DNA from: Ornithodoros turicata | Lineage: Eukaryota; Arthropoda; Arachnida; Ixodida; Argasidae | Direction of reading: 5' to 3' | NCBI RefSeq assembly: GCF_037126465.1 | Contig: NC_088201.1 | Span: 123,640,324-123,704,323, forward strand | Length of the DNA: 64,000 bases | In this document: positions 55,492-64,000 of the stretch, piece by piece | Numbering within the stretch: the stretch's first letter is position 1 | How the letters are laid out: every line of letters starts with the position of its first letter | Notes under the pieces: generated by a model | What the model was told of the DNA's origin: nothing | The model's input: the letters and a program-made list of their open reading frames with translations, nothing else | Databases searched by the model: none | Position numbers and translations under genes: made by a program

Positions 55492-55545
55492 TATTAGCTT
55501 TTCAAAATACTTGCAATCCCGTGACACCACCTCATTGGTCATGAC

Positions 55546-56266
55546 CAGGGTTGGTTACCGAAAATATTGTTTCCGATTCCTGTTCCAGTAACTGAAAAAC
55601 TCGGCTTTTGGTTCCCGTTTCTGTTTCCGTTTCTGGACGATTTTCGGTAGTGGTTTCTGTTTCCGTTTCCTTTTAAGAATTTCGTTTCCGCTTCCGAGGT
55701 AATTTCGGTACTGGTTTCCGTTGCTTGTCCGGATCTCGTACTGTCTGGTTTTGGTTTTTTCATGTCAGATATTCTTGTTACATAACGGATACAAAAGGAC
55801 AGCCACACCAAACACAAACACTAAAGACTTTAATGCAAAGTTCGTCACGAATCTTATACACCGCAAGTAGATGCCTCTCTAGGTTGCGGAAATACATGCC
55901 TTTAAGTTTCAAAAGTATCCACTCGTGCGCAAAAACAACACGTCATCTAAAACTTTCGCGTCCATCTTGCTGCGCAGTGGGCTCAACACGAAAGAAAGTC
56001 CCGAAAATAAACGCATGAATGAATGAATGAATGAATGCTGACTGGAAGAATAGTGCGGATATATATAATTTTCATATTAACGCGAAAACACTGAGGGAAA
56101 CGGCCTGCGAATTTGGTTTCCGTTAAAGTTACCACTTTTGAATTTCGTTTCCGTTTCGGTTTCTGGTAGTGGAAACTAAAACAATTTTGTTTCTGTTTCC
56201 ATTTTCGTTTCCTGTTGAATTACGGTAATTACTGTTTCTCGTTTCCTTTTCCGGTAGCCAACCCTG
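55546..56266. mobile_element. hAT-like element (inner), 8-bp target duplication
   Basis: CAGGGTTGGTTACCG and CGGTAGCCAACCCTG are inverted ends; GTCATGAC is duplicated exactly (55538-55545, 56267-56274). Subterminal TTTCCGTTTC runs flank an AT-rich core with (ATGA)n at 56014-56036. No transposase. 721 bp. Confidence 0.88.
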
Positions 56267-56916
56267 GTCATGACAGCCTATACGTATAATCGTATCCTGA
56301 ACGTCCAAATCAATTATTTTCGTTCCTTTTTTTTTTTTTTGTTGTTGTTGTTGTTGCATCCGCATTTTGCAGTGTGCACAAGCATGTCACCAAGGATCAG
56401 CGGGGGGGGGGGAGTTTTCGTATCGAGCCCCCTCTACCTTGGAGGTCTGGCTACGCCACTGGGTGAGGACGACGGTGACTCCGGTAAATCTCTGGACGAG
56501 GAATCTTCTGCTGCGAAGCACACACTTTCCAGCACGCTATCGCACAAACAGATGTTCTGTGTGAGCGATAGTTCTCGAATGCGGAGTTCTAGCGCACTCA
56601 TGTTCAAGAGATTCGACATTCTCGACGTTGAAGTGGTCACAAATGGCCACTGCCATTTTCGTTTTCGCCGGATTAGCGACCGGAAACGCGCGTGTTACGT
56701 GCGTCTTCGACAGATGGCGCGGGGTGATGCAATTGTTGACAGACTGCACGGTTTCCTACTAGGACCCTGGACATCCAATCATGGAAAATTCGATGAAAGA
56801 AAAACTACAGCGATTTCAGCGGAGTTCTTTGATATTTCAACTTTTGAAGGTTCAAGCTTTCCGCTGAACATAAAGTTTCGATTGGTTTATATTCACTTTT
56901 CGGTCCCTTTAAAGTA

Positions 56917-59310
56917 GATCTCTTCGTCATGTGTTTCTTATTCAGAAGTTGTGTTGGCAACATACCATCTAATGCGCTCGGATCCAGGATAAGATGTCAT
57001 GACATCTATTGCGTACGTCCCTTATGAGTTATGAAGTGATCATTCTGATCAGATATCATATCAGAGATCATAAGATACGAAGCGTTACACATTGTTTGTT
57101 TCCACATCTGTTTGCTTAACCGCTGAACACCCACATTTTTGCCTGCCTTATAGCTTGTTACAGCATGAGTGAAATGAATGTGCACAAGATAATTGAGACC
57201 GAAAGAAATTATTTTACAGGGAATGTCGCGGATGGCCAAAGTGCAAGGGTTCACTCCTTCTTCGACCAGGCACATGGCACACCACCAGCCTTTTAAAGCG
57301 CAACACACAAATATGTTTATTTTGTGACACCCACCGTAGCCGAAACCGCTTTCAGAGTTCTGACATCGGACAGGAACAGAACTGATATTTGTTTCGGTTT
57401 CAGTCCCTGCTTTCATGTCTTGTTTTGCCACCTTTTGTCCTTTGCAAATGAACAGCATTCATCAATATAGGTTTCAGCACTTATTATAAATGATGAAGCA
57501 GGCAGTTTATCTGGTGTGAAGTTAGAAGTGGGCGGCATCCTTGAGTTTCAGGGAAGGAGTGACACGGACTAGTGACACGACTCAAACAGATTCAAAGTTT
57601 TCTTTTAATTTGGGAGCCCAGTTTCCCAGGTTCGCCAACTTTGAGCCTGCTTTGTGTGGTGGCTTTAGACTCTGTGTCACGCTTTCTTCAAACACAAGGA
57701 TACTGCTTTCTTAAAACTAAATGGACATACATGAATGTAGAATAAAAATATGTTTAGGTATGCGACTAAGGTAACCTTATGCCACCACCAGGAAATGAAT
57801 TTAGTGAGCCTGATGATTCGTGACATAGGAATCGTCTCTGAACACCACAGTGATGGCTCTCTGGTGCACACCCAAATCAAAGACATAACACACAAAAAAA
57901 AATCACATGTCCAATCTTGTACTGTCTGTTTGTACTTGTACTCTTACTTGTACTCTTGTACTGTCTGTCTGTGATGATTATTTCGACTTGAAACCACTTT
58001 GCAAAGGGGTTTCCAAAAATATTTCAAATGCATTAACTGATGTTTTTTAGACTACTTGGAATTGCAAACGCTTATTCACTGGTAGATACTGTGCATTGTG
58101 CGCCTGACTCTTGTGAAACGGTATGGTGGAATGGTAGTGGTGGCACATGAGGATAATTCAGGGAAATTCCCTCTGAACGCTGGCTTCACATTACTTCAGA
58201 AATGCCTTGTGACATAAGCAATGCCACGGGTCACAACAGCTGAAAGGAGGAACTGTTGGGTAGCGCGGGAGAGTAAGCCGGAGGCCGCGTGAAACGACTT
58301 ATTGTTTCGCTATCCTTCCGCCAGCGCGGTTATCTGTTTATAATTTTTTGTTTCCCTGATTTTTTTTTACCAGACGCCTGCTGAACAAGCTGAAGAAGTA
58401 ATCTTGTTTCGCCGCTTCGGTTGTACGCCGATTTGAAGGCTCGCCGTTTTCGGGCTGCGGGAGTACAGCTTAGTAAAGAAAAAGCTTCTGAAACGCTGGG
58501 ATTTTGTACTGAACTTCTCTCAGCATCCCCTGCTGCTTAGGGGAGCAGGTGTTGAGCAGAATCCTTGGAATAAATTAGCTCACGTTCTGTGTTCAAGAAA
58601 TGTTCCCTTAGGGCCGCAGGGGAAGAATTTAAATACAAGATTTCAGCGTTATAGAAACTTTTGTCCCAAGCTGTGTTGACGGCATAGTTGGATAGAATAC
58701 AAAAACCCCATGACAGGCCTAATCATGAACTGCACACAGCAATCGTTACCGTTGTTCTCAAAATTGGCGCGCGCAGGGCTGCATGCCCATTGGCCGTCGC
58801 AGTGCATAATGAGGACATAGCGCGTGTTACAGGATATCCGGTTCCTTAGGTCATGTCTCAGAAATCAAAAACAACCTTTAAAAATGTGGATTAAAAATGG
58901 AGATATTGAGTTCGGCCCATGTTGCAGCAAGCTCATTTGCAAGCGGCTTTTTAAAAGCGATATCAGGTGGTCGTGCAACCTTCAGGACGCTTACCAAAAA
59001 ATGCGGCCTTTTTAATACGTGACTACAATTCTGCTATCCTCGTGCTTCCGAAAATCTACCGAAGAGAAAGTTAGTGAGCTAATTTTTGAAATATTCATCT
59101 GACACACGTGTACTGTTGGTTATGGAATTTACACCATGCTGCGTTCGTGTGTATATGAAAACAAAATGAGTATGCCACTCATAATTACGGAATCCAAAGT
59201 GTGCTATAATCGATATCCTATTTTACCCACAGAGTGGCTACCTCTCCCTTTTATCAATGCTGCTTTTTAAGTGACCAAGAGAAAAATAGCAACTACGTCC
59301 TTGCGCACTG
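56917..59310. other. No gene recognised
   Basis: Short frames only. The 57006-57458 minus-strand frame is the longest (150 residues) but has no recognisable motif and unremarkable composition. No RNA gene seen. Confidence 0.55.
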
Positions 59311-60209
59311 TATACAGGGTGTCCACGCTATGTGTGAACAGATTTTTTAAAAAATATATCAATCACTTTTTCCGCGATGAAATCAATTGCAATATAGCAT
59401 ATGCTGAAGGGCACTCCCTAGGGGGGCATTAACAGACTCCTACGGCAATGTCTTAATTAACGTTCAATAATTAACTTTTTAGTTATAAAAGCTACGAAGT
59501 TGCTCAAATGAGAACATCTGATCTCTTCGGTCACCAGATACCAAAGCCGTTTTCAGAACAAAAATCCGTTCGATAGATCGTCCGCAAAAAATTCGTGAGG
59601 GAACGTCATTTTTTTCTTTATTTTATTCATTGCGCATCTCTAGAGACGCGTCTTTCCTTCGTCCCCAATACGAGAGGATGAAAGAGCACACTATCGCCTC
59701 TTGGGTCCTGGAAAAAGATTAGAAGAAACAGAAAATGCAGCCCAAGATAAGGGCAGTCGCGATAGAGTCACCCGATAGATTTGTGTTTTTGTTTTGTTTC
59801 CGCAAGTTAAAGCTAATCTTCGACGCATGAGGCGGCACTGTGCTCTTTCACTCTCTCACACTGGGGGTAAAGGAAAGCCGCTTCTTTGAAGATGCGCAAT
59901 AAACCAAATAAAGAAAAAAATGGCGTTCCTTCACGAATTTTTTGCGGACCATCTACCGAACGGATTTTTGTTCTGAAAACGGTTTTGGTATCTGGTGACC
60001 GAAGAGATCAGATGTTCTCATCGGAGCAACTTCGTAGCTTTTATAATTAATTATTAAAAGTTAATTAAGACATTGCCTTAGGAGTCTGTTAATGCCCCCC
60101 TAGGGAGTGCCCTTCAGCATATGCTATATTGCAATTGATTTCATCTCAGAAAAAGTGATTGATATATTTTTAAAAAATCTGTTCACACTTAGCGTGGACA
60201 CCCTGTATA
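59311..60209. mobile_element. Full-length palindromic MITE, TATACAGGGTGTCC ends
   Basis: Almost the entire 899 bp is one inverted repeat: arms of about 430 bp (59311-59750 and 59770-60209) with a short unmatched centre near 59735-59790. Landmarks are AGGGCACTCCCTAGGGGGGC and GATCTCTTCGGTCACCAGAT. Ends read TATACAGGGTGTCCACGCTA, flanked by TA. No gene; the frames are mirrored. Confidence 0.9.
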
Positions 60210-60843
60210 TGTGGTGGCTGAAATGATACGACCCATAGTGTGGGCTTGCTTGACGAAAAAAAAATTCGCTAGAGTCGCATCGTTGATTGCAAGAAATTAA
60301 ATCAAAAGCCCACAAAACAATGTGATATAAATAAGCCAAGTGGTTAGAAGCTTTCTTAAATCCTTTAATTAGTTGCAAGACTTTCGTGCAGTGTTCTCGT
60401 TAAAAGGTCGCTGATTAGCCGTCTAATGAGCTACTTTTCGAAAAACCCCGGATAGCTTATTTGTCGGTCGGCGTCAGAAACATCAATATTTTTCACTGCA
60501 ATTGCGAATGCCTTCATAATGAAGATACATGCGATTTCGAATAGCGCGTGGTGTGCGCGAACCATTCGGGTTTTTCGACGGCGCCTTCCATCGTCACGTT
60601 TTTTTTTATTAATGCCATGGCACAATTCTGCTAGCTCGAATATTTCAGAAGTCAGCCCTAATTGAGACTTCCTATTTATTATTCACCTGGAACGCGCCTA
60701 CTCTAGCTCAGATTATTTCCGTGTATATCATATATAATATAGTAGTAATACTTGCAGTTAGCAAATTACAAAGTTCAGTCGATTAAAAGGAAACCCTGTA
60801 CAATGATATACATGGATGTATAACGTCCTTGCGCTGTCGGGTC

Positions 60844-61049
60844 TACAGGGTGTCCTGCCTAACGTGTCACAAAATTATATTTGAAGAGGGCGATCGAACG
60901 AAAGCGATCGCTACTTTTCTGCTCCTTGAGTTGGAAACGCGTGCTACGTCAAAAGGAGCACCTGTTCCTAACTCAAGCAGCTGCAAACCCCCCTTCCATT
61001 GTTTTTCATTTATGAAATCTCGCGACATGTTAGGTGGGACACCCTGTAT
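60844..61049. mobile_element. Short MITE, ACAGGGTGTCC ends
   Basis: TACAGGGTGTCCTGCCTAAC at the left and TTAGGTGGGACACCCTGTA at the right are inverted. About 205 bp, no gene. Same end type as 59311-60209. Confidence 0.75.
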
Positions 61050-63450
61050 GTGGATGTACTATGTATATTACATGTACTTCCATTTAGACATTGTCTTATG
61101 TCTTGGTAATGTAGCTCTTTTCAACATAACTTTTTATGCATTAAGGTTTTGGAAAATGTTGTTTGGGAAATGGTCCTTGCATAGTTATAGAATGCGCACG
61201 CCGGACGTTTAATGTAATGCAGCGCATTATTAAGTGTAATAAACGCATCTTCTGCGAGTACACGACAAACGTACGAGCAGCCTCTGCTACACTGAGTAGA
61301 TCATAGTCGGACCCGTCGAAAAGCACGAGCGAGGAAAGCAATCTTGTTGATCTGTCCTTGAGGTCGATGCTCCGCTGCAGGCTTCATTCGCCGTACACCA
61401 CTCCATTTCACCTTCTTAGCTGCAAAAATATATCCCCCTCCCCCGCTCAAAAAAAGAAATAATGAAAAGAAGAGAAACCACTTGCTCGACGCCCTTATCA
61501 ATCGTCCTTATCATTGCTAATAAACACTCTACCATTCTTCTTAGCTGTCTTCAACCAAGCTTAGTGAGCGTTTCTGCACCAATTGGCAGAAACAATGATC
61601 ACCTGCACTGTCCGTTCGTGGCAGAAGAAAATGATAGGATTGCCATGTGTGATAGCGACAAGTCTTGTTCTTGCTTCCCACAGAACGCGAATAGCCCCGT
61701 CTTAGATTGCAATGGTCTTTTCCTTGTCATTTTGTTGAAATCGTGGGACACATGGTACACGTGAACTGAAATGGTGTGATCTAAGTTTCGCTTGTCGGCT
61801 TGCTTTGCCCTCTGACCTGACGTGCACACGGCGTATATATCTGCCACAAAGACACGCAGCGTGGATAGAGCAAACAAACGAATGACAAAGTGCTAAGCAA
61901 AAAAATGCAAATGCCCATTTCTGGGGTAGCTTCTCTGCAACAGGAAGACTTCGCCCTTGCTTCCACGTCTCGCGAGCACATTTTTTTCTTCTTATTGTTA
62001 TGTGTGAATTATAGAGGCAACAGGCCTGTGGCGGAAATATCGGGCCGAAGAATGTAACTAAAGCAATAATATGTGATCAGAAGAATCCTTAACGAGGTTC
62101 ACATTTACGAATAAACTGTGATAACACTAGGTGTTCCATTTTTCATAAATCACTCGCTTTGACTTAATTTCGGGAGACATCACTAGTCAGAAACTGCTCT
62201 CGCGATAGCGTCTAAGGAATAGGGAGGAACTGGTTCCTATATATAAGCCGGTTCTGGATATAAACGTGCAGATCAGCAAACTACCTACGAACTCAAACAC
62301 TCAAACAGCAGTTACTGCAACGCACCCGCGATATCGATACGCGATTTTGAAGTTTCAAGCAGCGAACTGTTAGAATGGTTCCTAGATCACGACGGTCACC
62401 ACGTACTAATAACAACGTACTCTACTCATATTAGTTGCATGCATCTACGCAACGGTATTTCTACAGCGCTCGTCTTCAAGTCCCGACCCCTGTACGCGCG
62501 GAATAATAAAAATAAAAAAGCGCAAACAGCAACCGGTGTGAAATAAAATAAAATAGATAGCAGGGAGGAAATAGAGTAAAATAAAAAAGTAAGTGGAATG
62601 AACGAAACTTGGGGGAGGGGATTCGAACCCGGGCATTTTTTGGTGAACGCCGAAGCGCTACTGGCGACGGCAGCTGAACACGAGTTGTATCCGAGTAACC
62701 GGGCATAAGCTCGTTCCGAGGCCTCGTTCGTTGATCGAGAACTTTATACGCCCTGGACAAAAAATTTACGCTACTTTGGGTGGCGTTCTTCGTCTCAGCT
62801 TGAAGTAGAATCTTTCACCTTCACGTCCCATGGTGGACATTTTTTTGCGGAGCTTAGCGTTTCGTAGATATTTGCAAGCAAAGACGTACGGCCAACCGTT
62901 ACTCCGTAGAAGAAACGCGAATAGGCTAGTTGGTCGGGCAAAAAATTATGTGCTTCTAGAGGCGCCATTTTGCTATCTAAATGTCGTAGTGGGTCTCATT
63001 CATTCATCCAGGCGTGGACATTTTATGGCAACACTGGGTTGATGCAAGAGAAAAACGTGGTGCAATACATTGCACCTATGGGATATGCAGGTATAGCCGA
63101 CTTTAGGAAGGGCGTCCCGCGATTCTCGGAATGCGCTTGAAAAAGTGAGAGAAACAGTATGACACAGTTCCACAAATGAAGCTTCTTGGTGAACACGATG
63201 GAAATTGATGTCCAGTGACTTTCTAAGCTTGAAGGAATGTGCTTGAGGAAATGTGTATCGCCTCAGCACGACACGAAAATAGCAACGCAATAAATTTCCT
63301 CGACGGCATACAATTGCACATGACTACATATATACTGACAATAGCATACTTATCTGTTCGAAAGGAAAGCCTGACGTGCCGTCCTGCGCGATTAGATATG
63401 TAGCCAGTTAATTTAGCCAAACAGACCTGACTAAAACTCAGGGAAACAAA
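61050..63450. other. No gene recognised; tRNA-like box near 62625
   Basis: On the minus strand GGGTTCGAATCCCC (62618-62633) is a perfect B-box core, preceded by a TAGCGCTTCGGCG stretch that could be an A box. A tRNA-derived SINE fragment is possible, but the segment upstream does not fold into a tRNA by eye. Otherwise nothing recognisable. Confidence 0.4.
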
Positions 63451-63456
63451 AACTTA

Positions 63457-63800
63457 CACTCTCACGCGCGATGAACTCCACGGTGCATCGAAGTCGCCTT
63501 CGAGTTCAACGAAAAGTGACGGGACGGCGTCAGGTTTGAGTATTTGCCTTAGTCGTTTTCTGGGAAGAACTAAGCCAAACTCTTGTTGTAGTCTCTCTGC
63601 CTCCTCAAAGCAGTCCGCGGTGAAGTGGTCGGAACAGAGTCTGCTTGACTTATACCCAAAACGCACCGATGCAGGATCCCCATCGCGCGCAATCGTGATT
63701 AGGCAACGATTGTGAACGCCCTCAGGTGCGGCCAAACCGAGTCTCGGCGAAAGAGATCAACAACGCAGACACTTGCCCCCGTTCGCGAACATGATTACAC
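63457..63800 (-). pseudogene. THAP-type zinc finger exon
   Basis: The frame 63735-63454 reads GYKSSRLCSDHFTADCFEE...LKPDAVPSLF, the second half of a THAP finger (CxxH, then AVPxxF). The upstream sequence in the same frame contains MFANGGKCLRC followed by a TGA, so the first half is damaged or spliced differently. The exon ends at a GAGAGT/GTAAGT donor near 63460. It could be the N-terminus of the minus-strand Kolobok-like transposase whose other exons lie at 44.3-45.8 kb, or of a separate gene. Confidence 0.6.
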
Positions 63801-64000
63801 ACTTCAAGGAGGGTTGGCGCAGGCGTAGTGGCTTCCTTTCGCCCTCGCCTTCTCGCTACTCGCACTGCCGGTTCCGGGTTGGCAAGATGGCGGCGATGAC
63901 AGCGGCCCGCACGAAGAAAACAACATCGACAAACGCCGAAAGAGATGAAATCGCATTTGTATTAATGTGAATTTCTTTAAAGTAGACATCCTGGACCAGT

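Larger units (their letters stand above)
54442..56461. mobile_element. hAT-like element (outer), 8-bp target duplication
   Basis: Ends CAGTGGCGTAGCCA and TGGCTACGCCACTG are inverted; GGTGAGGA is duplicated exactly (54434-54441, 56462-56469). The element's own DNA is only about 430 bp once the two inner insertions are subtracted, so it is a MITE. It contains long G/C runs (54479-54493, 56401-56412) and a T-run followed by GTT repeats (56328-56356). Confidence 0.88.
53936..56640 (-). pseudogene. P2X7-intracellular-domain-like gene, interrupted by a hAT-like insertion
   Basis: Exon 1 (from about 56601 or 56640) reads MSALELRIREL...SSSRDLPESPSSSP, an acidic/Ser-rich N-terminus. The frame passes across the hAT insertion site (54434-54441) into VADRAVNAGCFVKF. 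After a GTCGTGCAG acceptor the Cys exon (from 54329) reads CTCRKCKPMDTTDQCFYCREVENACEK...CIATNEYSKTLCLDTEVL. A frameshift follows (after about 54140), and the conserved end LPACVVHAIRDAFP is at 53947-53990. The order C-x-C-x2-C, C-x2-C, CI, CL, PxCVV matches the P2X7 intracellular zinc domain. The intron phase before CTC equals that of the plus-strand gene at 37.1 kb. It starts about 300 bp inside the right TTAA terminus. Confidence 0.65.
51179..56908. mobile_element. Kolobok-like element with TTAA target duplication and two convergent genes
   Basis: TTAA at 51175-51178 precedes AGGGACTGTAAAGTGAAAA; TTAA at 56909-56912 follows the inverted partner, which reads AGGGACCGAAAAGTG from that end. 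TTAA targets and short AGGG-type termini are known for Kolobok. A THAP/transposase N-terminus lies near the left end on the plus strand, and a P2X7C-like gene starts near the right end on the minus strand. A nested group of three other transposons sits inside the latter gene (54442-56461). The transposase part is incomplete. Confidence 0.68.

Noticed and set aside
57006..57458. 150-residue minus-strand ORF
   Set aside because: No motif, no splice context and no similarity to anything else in the window.
62618..62633. tRNA gene on the minus strand
   Set aside because: The B box is perfect, but no acceptor stem or anticodon arm could be drawn around it.
1..64000. CRISPR arrays, operons, ribosome binding sites, rRNA
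   Set aside because: The sequence is eukaryotic; none was seen.

Overview
This is a eukaryotic, intron-containing, repeat-saturated window. Its transposon mix (THAP/Kolobok-like and P-like elements, Tc1-like, hAT-like, Ty3/gypsy, a LINE tail) and interrupted reading frames suggest an arthropod. A chelicerate, most likely a hard tick, is my best guess; this is inference because no species-diagnostic gene is present. I find no confident single-copy host gene. Nearly everything recognisable is a mobile element, a nested insertion, or an element gene in some state of decay.

Left part (1-2.1 kb): the 3' two thirds of a decayed Kolobok-like transposase gene on the + strand. From 2.9 to 21.7 kb lies the most striking object: a very large inverted repeat. 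Its arms are about 3.7 kb and nearly identical, and they face each other around a 1.9 kb spacer. The arms carry tandem sub-repeats and, at their inner ends, an open reading frame that I read as a Bcl-2-like protein (intact in the left arm, truncated in the right). Two further unknown ORFs lie in the spacer. A Ty3/gypsy element (gypsy-1, 4132-13576, minus strand, TSD TCTA) has inserted into the left arm only, so the right arm preserves the empty site. Gypsy-1 lacks its reverse transcriptase. It is itself split by an apparently intact gypsy-2 (6799-12442, plus strand, TSD ATAG, identical LTRs, one 1547-residue gag-pol frame).

Middle part (24.8-36.5 kb): a Tc1-like element with roughly 500-bp inverted termini and a broken DD34E transposase. 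Its right terminus is interrupted by an 8.0 kb P-element-like transposon (28502-36493) with 29-bp TIRs and an 8-bp target duplication with one mismatch. Several exons of a decayed THAP transposase are recognisable. Inside the P-like element are a minisatellite, a BED-finger fragment and a palindromic MITE.

Right part (36.6-64 kb): two TTAA-flanked Kolobok-like units. In both, a cysteine-rich gene resembling the P2X7 intracellular domain starts just inside a terminus and points inward, towards a THAP/Kolobok-type transposase. The better-bounded copy (51179-56908) contains a hAT-like element holding both a pogo/Tigger-like element and a second hAT-like element, each with its own TIRs and target duplication. 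The rest is LINE tail, palindromic MITEs, microsatellites and sequence in which I see no gene (21.8-24.8, 37.4-39.4, 42.5-43.8, 48.2-50.1, 57.0-59.3, 61.1-63.4 kb).
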